Shown here: positions 19,735-28,813 of the stretch, one piece after another | How the letters are laid out: the number at the start of each line of letters is the position of its first letter | Position numbering within the stretch: the stretch's first letter is position 1 | Source: Vibrio sp. SCSIO 43137 | GTDB lineage: Bacteria > Pseudomonadota > Gammaproteobacteria > Enterobacterales > Vibrionaceae | Direction of reading: 5' to 3' | Length of the DNA stretch: 64,000 nt | Assembly: GCF_028201475.1 (NCBI RefSeq) | Contig: NZ_CP116384.1 | Location: 1,240,001-1,304,000, forward strand | Position numbers and translations under genes: made by a program | The notes under the pieces: generated by a model | What the model was told of the DNA's origin: nothing | The model's input: only the letters and a program-made list of their open reading frames with translations | Database searches by the model: none

Positions 19735-20289
19735 CTAGCTCTTAAAAATCAATACCTACAACAACATCTCTTGCACGCCCTTCAGTTAGCGAGAAGTAGC
19801 TTCTATTATCATGCGCAGTCGAACAACACCGCCGATAGCTATCGAGATGAGAAGCTGTTGATTGAGAAAATATACCATGACCATAAAGGAAGATATGGCT
19901 ATCGTCGCATTCACTTGGAGTTAAGGAAACAGGACGTCATGCTTAACCATAAGACAGTTCAGCGTCTAATGGGGGTACTTGGCTTGAAATCAACGGTCAG
20001 ACCCAAGCGTTACAGCTCTTACAAAGGAGAGGCAGGAACAACCGCACCAAATGTACTTAAACGGGACTTCAATGCAACGAAGCCGGATGAAAAATGGGTA
20101 ACAGATGTCACTGAGTTTAAAGTTCAGCAGCAAAAGGTGTACCTATCACCAATCGTTGATCTGTTTACGCAGGAAGTCGTGGCTTATAAAGTTGCGAAAA
20201 ATGCGCGTTTACCTCTGGTCACTGACATGCTGACAGAGGCTGTTGCGGCCTTAGCCAATGACGCTAAGCCAATCGTCCATAGCGACCAA
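19735..20289 (+). pseudogene. IS3-family transposase OrfB (element 1), truncated
   Basis: The frame is open from the frameshift zone and reads KVVLALKNQYLQQHLLHALQ, HTH_21 (GRYGYRRIHLELRKQ) and the rve domain. The first catalytic Asp is in WVTDVTEF and the second in IVHSDQG. The protein then runs into element 2 (PPLAG, stop), so the third catalytic residue (Glu) is lost. It cannot be an active transposase. Confidence 0.85.
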
Positions 20290-20358
20290 GGGCCCCCTCT
20301 GGCAGGATAGTTGTCACTGTTAAAATTTAACCAGTTAGGGGCGGTAACAGAGTAAAGA

Positions 20359-20859
20359 ATGGCTCGTTATTCCCAAGAAAGAAGAGAAGCAGTACTGAAG
20401 AAGTTGTTACCTCCGTACTCCCGGTCAGTGGCAGAAGTGGCGCTCGAAGAAGGAATTCATGAAGCAACCCTGTACAATTGGCGAAAACAACTCAGAGAAT
20501 CAGGAACCGTTGTGCCAAACAGTAATACTTCTTCCGAGCAGTGGTCAGCTCAAACTAAATTGGCCGTTGTGGCAGAAACTTATTCCATGACAGAGAACGA
20601 ACTAAGCCAGTACTGTCGTGAGAAAGGACTTTATCCCGAGCAGATTAAAGAGTGGCGCGGTGAGTGTATGCAAGGCTTCATGTCCAGTAAGGAACGAGAA
20701 GCCCAAGCGAAGAAACAAGCCAAAGAAGATAAAAGAGAAATCAAAGAGTTAAAGAAAGAACTCCGCCATAAAGAAAAAGCCTTAGCTGAAACTGCCGCCT
20801 TGCTGGTGCTGAGAAAAAAGCTGAGAGCCTTTTACGGGGAAGAACCAGAGGACGATTAA
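20359..20859 (+). CDS. IS3-family transposase OrfA, extra copy without orfB
   Basis: 166 residues: an HTH (SRSVAEVALEEGIHEATLYNWRK), a second HTH-like part, and a lysine/glutamate-rich coiled-coil tail (KREIKELKKELRHKEKALAE). Identical to the next copy. It has no orfB behind it, since the second unit's IS end follows, so alone it could at most act as an inhibitor or DNA-binding protein. Confidence 0.8.
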   Translation: MARYSQERREAVLKKLLPPYSRSVAEVALEEGIHEATLYNWRKQLRESGTVVPNSNTSSEQWSAQTKLAVVAETYSMTENELSQYCREKGLYPEQIKEWRGECMQGFMSSKEREAQAKKQAKEDKREIKELKKELRHKEKALAETAALLVLRKKLRAFYGEEPEDD

Positions 20860-20950
20860 CCTCGACCTATGAAAGGCAAAGCCTCCCCCTCTGGCAGGAT
20901 AGTTGTCACTGTTAAAATTTAACCAGTTAGGGGCGGTAACAGAGTAAAGA

Positions 20951-21451
20951 ATGGCTCGTTATTCCCAAGAAAGAAGAGAAGCAGTACTGAAGAAGTTGTT
21001 ACCTCCGTACTCCCGGTCAGTGGCAGAAGTGGCGCTCGAAGAAGGAATTCATGAAGCAACCCTGTACAATTGGCGAAAACAACTCAGAGAATCAGGAACC
21101 GTTGTGCCAAACAGTAATACTTCTTCCGAGCAGTGGTCAGCTCAAACTAAATTGGCCGTTGTGGCAGAAACTTATTCCATGACAGAGAACGAACTAAGCC
21201 AGTACTGTCGTGAGAAAGGACTTTATCCCGAGCAGATTAAAGAGTGGCGCGGTGAGTGTATGCAAGGCTTCATGTCCAGTAAGGAACGAGAAGCCCAAGC
21301 GAAGAAACAAGCCAAAGAAGATAAAAGAGAAATCAAAGAGTTAAAGAAAGAACTCCGCCATAAAGAAAAAGCCTTAGCTGAAACTGCCGCCTTGCTGGTG
21401 CTGAGAAAAAAGCTGAGAGCCTTTTACGGGGAAGAACCAGAGGACGATTAA
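20951..21451 (+). CDS. IS3-family transposase OrfA (element 2)
   Basis: 166 residues, same sequence as the upstream copy. The AAAAAAG near its end is a typical IS3-family -1 slippery heptamer that would join it to orfB, giving the OrfAB transposase. Confidence 0.85.
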   Translation: MARYSQERREAVLKKLLPPYSRSVAEVALEEGIHEATLYNWRKQLRESGTVVPNSNTSSEQWSAQTKLAVVAETYSMTENELSQYCREKGLYPEQIKEWRGECMQGFMSSKEREAQAKKQAKEDKREIKELKKELRHKEKALAETAALLVLRKKLRAFYGEEPEDD

Positions 21452-21516
21452 CCTCGACCTATGAAAGGCAAAGCCTGATCACACTTATACACGAGGCTCG
21501 CCAAAGCGGCTGTAGG

Positions 21517-22485
21517 TTGGAAAACGCATGTCACGAAGTTGAGATAGATCTCCGAACTTACCGCCGCTGGTATCAAGATGGAGAGGTTCAGGAAGATCAA
21601 CGGCCGATAGCTCCGCGACCAGTGCCAGTTAACAAGCTCACAGAGCTAGAACGACAAGCCATCATCGATGTGAGCAACAACGCAGAGTACGCAAGTCTGC
21701 CACCGACTCAGATTGTACCAACGTTACTGGACAAAGGTGACTATATAGCTTCAGAGTCGAGCTTCTATCGCGTACTGAAAGCAGCAGGACAACTTAACCG
21801 CAGAGGACGCCAGCGTAGTCGACAAAAGGCATCTAGGCCAACGAGCTACACCGCAACAGCTCCTAATCAGGTTTTTACTTGGGATATTACCTATCTCCCG
21901 TCAGGTGTCCGCGGGCAATATTATTATCTGTATGTGATAGAAGACATCTACAGCAGAAAAATCGTAGGTTACGAGGTGCATGAACGTGAATGCGGAGAGC
22001 TGGCTTCGCAGTTATTACAACGTACGCTGATGCGTGAACAGTGCTTCAACCAGCCTCTGGTTCTGCACTCAGATAACGGTGGACCGATGAAGTCGTTTAC
22101 GTTAAAAGCGAAAATGGAAGAGCTGGGGATCACACCTTCTTATAGCCGTCCAAGAGTCAGTGATGATAATCCTTATGTGGAATCGCTGTTCCGTACGCTT
22201 AAGTATGTGCCAAGCTGGCCGTCTGGCGGTTTTAATAGTCTTGAAGCAAGCCGTGTGTGGGTAGAGACCTTCGCTAACTGGTACAACACGGAACATAAGC
22301 ACAGCCGATTAAACTATGTGACCCCATCGGAGCGTCACAACGGTAAAGATATGGAAATCTTGAAGCATCGTGAAAGAGTGTTGATGGAACACCGAAGGCA
22401 AAAGCCAGAACGCTGGTCACGGAATATCAGGAACTGTGAACCGATCGGAGAAGTTCATCTGAACCCAGAAAAAGAAGTTGCTTGA
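21517..22485 (+). CDS. IS3-family transposase OrfB (element 2)
   Basis: 322 residues counted from a TTG codon; the frame is open upstream to the slippery site, so it is probably made only as a frameshift fusion. The catalytic DDE set is complete: Asp in FTWDITYLP, Asp in VLHSDNGG, Glu in DDNPYVESLFRTLKY. Strand transfer within its own IS is the expected role. It appears intact and may still be mobile. Confidence 0.88.
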   Translation: MENACHEVEIDLRTYRRWYQDGEVQEDQRPIAPRPVPVNKLTELERQAIIDVSNNAEYASLPPTQIVPTLLDKGDYIASESSFYRVLKAAGQLNRRGRQRSRQKASRPTSYTATAPNQVFTWDITYLPSGVRGQYYYLYVIEDIYSRKIVGYEVHERECGELASQLLQRTLMREQCFNQPLVLHSDNGGPMKSFTLKAKMEELGITPSYSRPRVSDDNPYVESLFRTLKYVPSWPSGGFNSLEASRVWVETFANWYNTEHKHSRLNYVTPSERHNGKDMEILKHRERVLMEHRRQKPERWSRNIRNCEPIGEVHLNPEKEVA

Positions 22486-22517
22486 AAACTAAGCAAATAG
22501 TGACAACTATCTTGAAA

Positions 22518-22894
22518 AACGCCGCTGCATAGGAAGTTCGAACAGCGAACCTTTCAGCGAGTGTAGTTGCAACAACCTTGTCTCGTGCAGAGGAAATCTC
22601 TTCAAACTTTCTTCTAACCACATCTTTCATATGGTCATGGTGTTCATGTAAATGGCATGAAGCAAAACCTCGATGGTCTAGTTTCGCTATTTGGCTTTTG
22701 TTTCGTGAGCATGAAGGACACTTCCAATCCATCGGTGTTCTGACCCACCATTTGTTCATGTGCATACCCTTTGCACCTAAGAAACTAATAATTCTTTTTG
22801 ACAGAGGGGAAAACTCTGCGTCAAACCAAGGATTTCCGCCTTCTTCGTAATATTGCTCAAGCTCCTCGATACTCTTGATCTTTCGTTTTTCCAT
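22518..22894 (-). pseudogene. Zinc-ribbon / HNH-like gene downstream of the Wadjet-like operon, cut by IS
   Basis: About 125 native residues remain before the frame enters the IS end. MDWKCPSCSRNK (C59, C62) and a His cluster HLHEHHDHM (~81-89) suggest a zinc-binding HNH-like fold; a second Cys pair would be expected in the lost C-terminus (inference from the general look of HNH proteins). It starts 65 bases after the MukE-like gene on the same strand, with AAGGAC upstream, so it was probably the fifth gene of the operon. I do not recognise a named family. Confidence 0.6.
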
Positions 22895-22959
22895 AGGAAG
22901 TCCTTTACCAACAATACTTATCTCGATTAGGTTATGCGTTTTCTTATAGGATCTATTTA

Positions 22960-23571
22960 CTAAGGTTTTTCTGGGCTACTTATAGAAGATTCGTATTTTT
23001 TTACATGGTGTTGAATAAAAAACATACCCGCAGAACTCACTACATAATGCCCATCACCGCATCGGTACATAAAGTTACGATTCAAGAGAAAGCGCACGCA
23101 TGCATCCCAGTCATCTTTTGGCATTAGTGCCCCTCGAATACGGTCATACTGCTCATTTCGTTTGATCTCATCTATATGTTTAGCTTTAAGGCCAAAATGT
23201 TCATTGGCTAAATCATCTAGATCGAAACTTTTATCAGTCCAAAACCTAGCTATCACTAAAAGCAATGCTTGTACCTTAGTAGCATTTTCGTCCGCATCTT
23301 CTGAACTATCATCTTTACGAATGTGAAAAAATTCGCCTCCAGAGTTAAAAACCAGCTCAAACCCAATGTGCTTGTAAAGGAGGCTATAATGACTATCCAA
23401 ATGCTTATATAGCTCTGTATACAAAGGGTTCTCAATAAACTGCTGAGTATATGTTTCATAAATGCGCTTAGTGATCACTTTGCCAGACGAGAACTGGGAG
23501 TAGACTTGCTGACTGAGTTCGAGGTCAGCATAGTCGAAAGTGTTAGATATTAGGTTATTAGTCGTATGCAT
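22960..23571 (-). CDS. MukE/JetB-like subunit of a Wadjet-like system
   Basis: 203 residues. The pattern of a short helical N-terminus, a winged-helix-like ELYKHLDSHYSLLYKHIGFELVFNSGGEFFHIR segment in pieces, a hydrophobic ALLLVIARFW and an acidic linker fits MukE/MksE/DUF4194 proteins (JetB). In these complexes JetB binds the kleisin JetA. It overlaps the end of the kleisin gene by 14 bases, indicating translational coupling. Assignment rests on architecture and neighbours rather than clear identity. Confidence 0.65.
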   Translation of the reverse strand: MHTTNNLISNTFDYADLELSQQVYSQFSSGKVITKRIYETYTQQFIENPLYTELYKHLDSHYSLLYKHIGFELVFNSGGEFFHIRKDDSSEDADENATKVQALLLVIARFWTDKSFDLDDLANEHFGLKAKHIDEIKRNEQYDRIRGALMPKDDWDACVRFLLNRNFMYRCGDGHYVVSSAGMFFIQHHVKKYESSISSPEKP

Positions 23572-24988
23572 AAGTCTCTCGTACCTCCAATTTTATTTTT
23601 CTGTACTTAAACACATACCCACCTACCGTTATCTCATGAAAAATATTAGTAACTCTTGGAAGATGGTTGTGAAGGTTTAACTGGCCTACTGAATTTAGAG
23701 TCATTAGGGCTTCAAGAAGGTCAAGTATTTGGTAATCGTCCAACAAGCCCTCTAGCCTATCGCTCACTACTTTTATTAAATCATCACAATGCTCGAATCT
23801 CATCGAATACATTAGTTGCTTAACCTGTTTCACCCTTTCCAAGCGCGTGTCTAAACTATTATCTTTAGAGCTCTGTAAAAGAGATAAATCAAGCTGATTA
23901 ACAAGTTTGTAATCTTCAAGCTTCGTGGTGATGTCCGTGGTTATATTATTAAAGTACGACTGTGAATCACTCAGTCGGAGGTCTTTGGGACGAGGCTGGT
24001 TCATCAAACCACAAAACAAACCTGATGTTTGAGCAAAATCTGAACTGATTCTTTTACGCCTTAAGTCCTGTTGTGTTTCTTTTAAATATTCCACTAACTC
24101 AGAAAATGCATTTTCGATTGCATTAAACTGGGTGAGCCTTTTCCTTGAGCGAGCTAAGAACTGATCAATAGATGTAGATATACGACTTATGTTTTTATGA
24201 TAAGCATTAAATGAAATTGCATATCGGAGCATGGTCGAAGCTTCACTATCTAAACTATGCACTTCAAACAACCTTTTAAGCTTTTCCAGACATGCCAATA
24301 AATTTGCCCCATCTCTAAGCACCACTTTCTCATCCAGAAAAGCTCTAGTGGGTAGGATATGTCTCACCAAAAGGTTTGATATATGTTCAATATTGTCTTT
24401 TTGTAATGCTTGTACGACATTAGGGTTGGTAGCCTTCAGGGCTTTCTCACTCTGTTCGCTCAAGTCCCTATTCACATCTTCCATGCGAGTAAGGTTTCTA
24501 CGAATTAGACTTTGCAGAGCAGCAAGAGCTCGAAACAAAGCTCCCAATGCCTCCTTGTAGTCCAAGTCTTGGGGGCTAAAATCAAGGCTACCACTGTCAA
24601 ACCTATCAGTTAGCTCCCTTAATGCAACAAGCCTTGTGTTTAACTCTATATGGGTAAGTTCTTGGATTAAGCTTCTATCAAACAGTCTAAAAATGTCCAG
24701 TACTGCTTTATCGAAAAACAGCCTCCCAGCACCTTCGAAATGATCAAAATCAGACAAAATATGTGAATTAATCAGATTATCCTTTGAAAAAGCTACTCTG
24801 ACAGCATTTTGCTGAGTTGTATCTCCTTCCAGCGTTTTGAGACACTTAAATACAGCTGCATTAAAATCGTATTCGCGTACATACGATTCACCATATGTAT
24901 CCATTGACCTTATCGACTCAAGCATGATGGCTTTATACTCCATCATTAACTTAAATGTCGGAAGTGTATCTAGAACTTGGCTATTCAT
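23558..24988 (-). CDS. MukF/JetA-like kleisin subunit of a Wadjet-like system
   Basis: 476 residues from the ATG at 24988 (MNSQVLDTLPTFK), preceded by GGAGAG; the ATG overlaps the SMC stop codon. The protein is mostly helical and charged, with long coiled segments and a C-terminal basic beta-like end (GGYVFKYRKIKLEVRE). Its size and place between SMC and MukE-like genes fit JetA/MksF. No catalytic motif is expected. It would bridge the SMC heads. Sequence similarity to canonical DUF3375 is not obvious by eye. Confidence 0.62.
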   Translation of the reverse strand: MNSQVLDTLPTFKLMMEYKAIMLESIRSMDTYGESYVREYDFNAAVFKCLKTLEGDTTQQNAVRVAFSKDNLINSHILSDFDHFEGAGRLFFDKAVLDIFRLFDRSLIQELTHIELNTRLVALRELTDRFDSGSLDFSPQDLDYKEALGALFRALAALQSLIRRNLTRMEDVNRDLSEQSEKALKATNPNVVQALQKDNIEHISNLLVRHILPTRAFLDEKVVLRDGANLLACLEKLKRLFEVHSLDSEASTMLRYAISFNAYHKNISRISTSIDQFLARSRKRLTQFNAIENAFSELVEYLKETQQDLRRKRISSDFAQTSGLFCGLMNQPRPKDLRLSDSQSYFNNITTDITTKLEDYKLVNQLDLSLLQSSKDNSLDTRLERVKQVKQLMYSMRFEHCDDLIKVVSDRLEGLLDDYQILDLLEALMTLNSVGQLNLHNHLPRVTNIFHEITVGGYVFKYRKIKLEVRETYAYD

Positions 24989-27899
24989 CAGTCTCTCCAA
25001 AAATACACATCTGATCTTCCTTCGCTACGCTTGGTTTAATGATGTACTCAGGTTCACTAGTAAAGGCAATCTGACGCTCAGGATGATAAGGAAGACTTGT
25101 TTTCATCGAGTCAATTTTGAAGTAGTAGCCAAAGAGTAATATCAACTCACTAGATACTGAATGTGTAGATGCACTTAGTACTCTAAAACCCGACTCATTG
25201 AGTTGTGGCAAAAGCCACTGAAATTGCGAGAGATCTACAGAAGCTCCCTCATCTATAATTAATGGGAAGAATACTTTACAGCTCGATTGCTGGACAGATT
25301 TTAGTAACACTTCAACTAGTTTGATGTTTATTAGCATCACTGTCGAAGTGGACTGAGATTTTGTTTCAAGACTCTTCGCGCCCTGTTTTTTAACATGGTA
25401 GTTGATTCCCGTGAGTATCTTTTCCATAGTTAAAGTTGATGCCGTGCCTTCATCAAAAAACTCTTTACTAAAGGTCTTGAGTCGATCCACAAACTCAGTT
25501 GAAAGTCGGCTATCGGCATATAAGTCAATGTGTGCTACCTCTGCCAATAGTGCTTCGAATCGACTATTAACACCGATTTTAGCTTTTACTTCCGATAAAT
25601 CATTTATGGTCGCTTTCTTAAACTCAGTGTTAATAAACCCTTCAAAGCTATCAATTAGCTGTCGGTTTTTCTCAAGTTCAGTAATGATTCCATGAATCTC
25701 ACTCTTAAGGGCAACAAACTGCCTTTTCAGATTAGCTATCTCTTCATCCACATGTACAAATTTTGACTCAATCTGCTTATATGTATGACGAATTTGTTCA
25801 TCAGAAAGATTCGCGGTAAACAAGTCGTCATCATTGTCGATGACACCTTCTTTAACCAAAAAATGTATATTGGATGTAACGCCACTACGCGCCTGCACTT
25901 TTGCTAATAGTGCATTTTCCAGACTTTCAAAAAACTGTTCCGACACTTCAACGCTTTCAACACTTAGCTTCTCCAGTGGAAAATCTACAAGTTGATGTCG
26001 AGCTAGGCTATTACTCACTCTCTGGCTCAAGCCTTTAAGTTTTTCTAAATTTGAGTTGAAGCTACTTAAACTCTCCTTTGATTCAGCTAGATCCCTTTGA
26101 GATATGTCTAGACTATTTTGGGCTTTAGATAATGAGTTTTCAGCTTCTTCAACTTGTTGGGTTAAAGATCGTACTTCCTCATTGGCATAGTTAGCAGTTT
26201 GGAGGTTGAACTCATAGCTCTTAACTTTGGTAAGTTCACTGTCATATCGTTCTAGTTTACGCTGTAACCTAGCTATTTCAGTTTGAGTAAGGATATCGCT
26301 TTGGTTGCCAATTTTCTCTAACTCATGCAACTCATCCTCAAAAGCAGCTAAGTTCTTAATTCTCTGCTCAAGCTCTTCTTCTGTTGAATGTTCTTCAATC
26401 AAACTGGCAATATTTAGAGTCCTATCAAAGAAACGATATTGCTGATTATCTCTTTCAAAAAGAGCTAAAAATCCTTTAAAACGATCTAACTCTGTTTCTG
26501 TTAACCTACGACCAGGGTTAGCTTTGGAAATAATACTATTTATCGAAGATAGTATTTGATAGTCGCCGATCTCTAACTGCTTTGATAAGAAAAATTCTTT
26601 TAACTCTAAGCTTCGATTAAGTATTCTGATGTGCCTATTTTCATCTGCTATCAACGTCTTCAATTGATCAATGCGCACCTTCCTTTTAGATGCATCTTTT
26701 AAGTTGTCGAGATTGGATACCTCTTCATCAAGCTCTTCAGCAAGGATCTCTTCAATTTCAGAAATAGGCTTTCCAAAGTAATCATCGATGATCCTTTTCG
26801 CTGTATCTAGCTGAGGTTGTAGTTTCTCCAATTTCGCACTTTCCTGTTTAAGGGCTCCCTTCAACTCATTGAGGTGTCGTTGTGCGTCATCGCGAAACTT
26901 TTGGTTATTCTTGTTCCGCTCAAGCGCCAGATGTATCTGGTCTTCAAGCAACTTGTGTTCTTTAGCTTTAGAGTCCAACTCCCCTCTAAGCACACGATCA
27001 AATTGCAGCAACTTAGTTTCTGCACTTTGGTTGTCTGTTAAAGTGGCGTACGAGATAGAAAGTTCTTCAAATTTTGGTTTTAGATTTTTTACTTTCTGTA
27101 GATGAAGTTCCTTATCGCCAAGCATCTGGTTTCTATTCAAAAACTCATTGATATCAAGGCTTAATTCATCTTTACGCTCTTTCTTAGTAGACTCAATGAT
27201 GTTGGCAATAGCCAGCCTAACAGCATCGGAACCAGTCTTCATATCAAACAGGAGCTTAACTAACGCTTTAAAGGAGTTAATACTGGCATCATCTAACTTG
27301 CTCAATGGAAATAAGCAATAACGCATAGCATTTACATCAAGTAAATCATTTGCATACAGCGCTTCTTTGATTGCTTGAGGACGCTCAATAGTCTTAAAGT
27401 GCTTAGGATCTCTTTCTTTTAATGCTTTCTTTACATAGTCGATCGATAGGTTTTGTACTGCGCCTCCTATACCATCTTCTCCAACACTTGAATCCCAAAA
27501 TAGATCTTTTATGTTCTGGTAAGGAAGAGATGTAAACATCCTTTTGTAAGACTTAGACTCACCTCTATACAGAACCTGACAGTGTGGAACTGGGCCGCCA
27601 AGAAAATTCTCACATTCTAAAATCAAGAAACTCGATCTACTTGGGAAATAATGCTCATAACTCTCATCATCCGTATAAGGTTCACCTTTGTTATTCATGA
27701 ACCCAAACTTTTGAAAGCTCTTCTTGAAGTTTGTCTCTGGCAGTAGAAACAACCGAATCGCATTAAGTATTGATGTTTTACCAACATTCCCCTTCGCAAT
27801 TATGATCCCACCATTTCTAAGATCGATTTCTGCGATAGCCACCCCCACAGAGTCGACAACAATCAATCTTGAAATACTTATGCGAAAATCTTCCATCAT
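24981..27899 (-). CDS. SMC/JetC-like ATPase of a Wadjet-like system
   Basis: 972 residues. An N-terminal head half has a P-loop IIAKGNVGKTSILNAIRLF (~33-50). Two long coiled-coil stretches (~290-390 and ~540-650, ~730-800) surround a hinge. The C-terminal head half has a signature-like KSQSTSTVMLINIKLVEVLL, Walker B FFPLIIDEGASVD and ASTHSV as H-loop. The first P-loop Gly is Ala35. The architecture fits MukB/MksB/JetC, which extrudes DNA loops and detects small circular plasmids. It is about 100-150 residues shorter than usual. It starts 7 bases after the toprim gene; AAGGA precedes the ATG pair. Confidence 0.75.
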   Translation of the reverse strand: MMEDFRISISRLIVVDSVGVAIAEIDLRNGGIIIAKGNVGKTSILNAIRLFLLPETNFKKSFQKFGFMNNKGEPYTDDESYEHYFPSRSSFLILECENFLGGPVPHCQVLYRGESKSYKRMFTSLPYQNIKDLFWDSSVGEDGIGGAVQNLSIDYVKKALKERDPKHFKTIERPQAIKEALYANDLLDVNAMRYCLFPLSKLDDASINSFKALVKLLFDMKTGSDAVRLAIANIIESTKKERKDELSLDINEFLNRNQMLGDKELHLQKVKNLKPKFEELSISYATLTDNQSAETKLLQFDRVLRGELDSKAKEHKLLEDQIHLALERNKNNQKFRDDAQRHLNELKGALKQESAKLEKLQPQLDTAKRIIDDYFGKPISEIEEILAEELDEEVSNLDNLKDASKRKVRIDQLKTLIADENRHIRILNRSLELKEFFLSKQLEIGDYQILSSINSIISKANPGRRLTETELDRFKGFLALFERDNQQYRFFDRTLNIASLIEEHSTEEELEQRIKNLAAFEDELHELEKIGNQSDILTQTEIARLQRKLERYDSELTKVKSYEFNLQTANYANEEVRSLTQQVEEAENSLSKAQNSLDISQRDLAESKESLSSFNSNLEKLKGLSQRVSNSLARHQLVDFPLEKLSVESVEVSEQFFESLENALLAKVQARSGVTSNIHFLVKEGVIDNDDDLFTANLSDEQIRHTYKQIESKFVHVDEEIANLKRQFVALKSEIHGIITELEKNRQLIDSFEGFINTEFKKATINDLSEVKAKIGVNSRFEALLAEVAHIDLYADSRLSTEFVDRLKTFSKEFFDEGTASTLTMEKILTGINYHVKKQGAKSLETKSQSTSTVMLINIKLVEVLLKSVQQSSCKVFFPLIIDEGASVDLSQFQWLLPQLNESGFRVLSASTHSVSSELILLFGYYFKIDSMKTSLPYHPERQIAFTSEPEYIIKPSVAKEDQMCIFGETDE

Positions 27900-27906
27900 C
27901 TTATCC

Positions 27907-28671
27907 TTATGGTAGTAGGGCTTCTTGTTCCAAAAATGCTCTATGTGTATGTAACAATTGTTTTTCTTGTTCGAGGTTTAACTCACTGGCAATAGAAATC
28001 GCTTGTCGCCACTCAGAAACAGACTTGGGCTTCAAATTGAAAAACGCTTCAAACTTGCCCCAATCAACTGGCGAAAGCCAATGGCAATCTGACACGTTCA
28101 TTGCTAGTGTTCTAAAAATCTTCAGACCACCTAGATCTAAGTCTCCCGCTACGTAGATCCGTTTGTAGTTCGTAAGAAACTTTAAATTTAGGCTGTTATT
28201 GATTTGTGTCCCTGCACCAAACAAAAAGTCAGTGTGCTCAATCAACTCTTCACGTCCTATGCTTTCCATAAAAGACATGTACCGATAAAAATTCTCTATG
28301 TTCTCAATGACCACAGCTTGAGCGTTCAGCTTGGGTAAGGAACTAATCACCCCACCTTCTGATGAAACAATCACATATGGAGTATTCGGAAAACTAGTCG
28401 TGTTAAGTAAGAGGATATGAGAAAAACTTGTATTAATAGCGTGTGATTTGCCTTGCTTAGCGCCATCGGTTCGACTTGAAATATCCTTTGTATAGAATGA
28501 GGTGTGACGCTCCTCATCTAACACCTCTAGCACATGTCCTTTGCTTACACGCTTTGCTTCATAGATGGACATCCACTGTTCAGGGTCTTTCAAACCAAGC
28601 TTCTCAATAAACCCCTTCAAGTTTATCGGCAAGCCTTCTTCGATCTTGGATAAGTAATCATTGACGTTCAT
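27907..28671 (-). CDS. Toprim (JetD/MksG-like) nuclease subunit of a Wadjet-like system
   Basis: 254 residues from the ATG at 28671 (MNVNDYLSKIEEG), with GAGGA upstream. Toprim signatures are E123 in AVVIENIENF and D177/D179 in YVAGDLDLGGLKIF, as in the DUF2220 domain of JetD, which cleaves the extruded plasmid. It is clearly shorter than usual JetD (about 380), so the N-terminal arm region is reduced. It is the first gene of the operon, whereas in described Wadjet loci jetD is last. It is divergent from the WYL regulator. Confidence 0.72.
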   Translation of the reverse strand: MNVNDYLSKIEEGLPINLKGFIEKLGLKDPEQWMSIYEAKRVSKGHVLEVLDEERHTSFYTKDISSRTDGAKQGKSHAINTSFSHILLLNTTSFPNTPYVIVSSEGGVISSLPKLNAQAVVIENIENFYRYMSFMESIGREELIEHTDFLFGAGTQINNSLNLKFLTNYKRIYVAGDLDLGGLKIFRTLAMNVSDCHWLSPVDWGKFEAFFNLKPKSVSEWRQAISIASELNLEQEKQLLHTHRAFLEQEALLP

Positions 28672-28738
28672 TGTAGTCCTCAACAGCCAGAAATTTATAC
28701 CATAAGTAACACGTCAAGCAGCATTGCTAAAGTCAACT

Positions 28739-28754
28739 AGTGTCATATTACACT
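28739..28754. promoter_or_regulatory. Dyad in the divergent promoter region of the defence operon
   Basis: AGTGT-CATATT-ACACT, a perfect 5-base inverted repeat with a 6-base spacer, in the 142-base gap between the toprim gene and the WYL regulator. It is a candidate binding site of that regulator, which would repress both directions. Confidence 0.45.
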
Positions 28755-28813
28755 GGAATCAAATGATTCGTTAGAGTAAATTAGTACAGTTCATTTTGAT
28801 AAGGGTAATCATT

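Larger units (their letters stand above)
19177..20292 (+). mobile_element. IS3-family element 1 (IS150-like), right end missing
   Basis: The left end starts near TGAACTGACCCCCAATAG and is followed by an imperfect inverted GACCCCCAAT/ATTGGGGGTC pair. The orfA and orfB genes are present, but orfB stops at HSDQG where element 2 begins. The remaining orfB and right inverted repeat are absent from the window, so a deletion accompanied or followed the second insertion. Confidence 0.75.
20293..21476 (+). repeat. 592-bp exact-looking tandem duplication of an IS left end plus orfA
   Basis: Units 20293-20884 and 20885-21476 appear identical; the two encoded OrfA proteins are the same residue for residue. 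Each begins CCCCCTCTGGCAGG and ends AAAGGCAAAGCCT. Only the second unit runs on into orfB. Confidence 0.9.
20892..22517 (+). mobile_element. Complete IS3-family element 2
   Basis: Inverted ends are TGGCAGGATAGTTGTCACT at 20892-20910 and, on the opposite strand from 22517, TTTCAAGATAGTTGTCACT (16 of 19 match). It contains orfA, an A6-G slippery site near 21408 and orfB with a full DDE set. Its right end cuts the zinc-ribbon gene at ~22518. No clear target duplication is visible because the left side is rearranged. Confidence 0.8.

Noticed and set aside
22427..22517. C-terminal part of the apparent 155-residue zinc-ribbon protein
   Set aside because: These codons read through the IS3 inverted end and antisense to orfB; they are not native to the gene.
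24231..24560. Plus-strand frame inside the MukF-like gene
   Set aside because: Antisense to an operon gene with coupled neighbours; no SD or recognisable protein.
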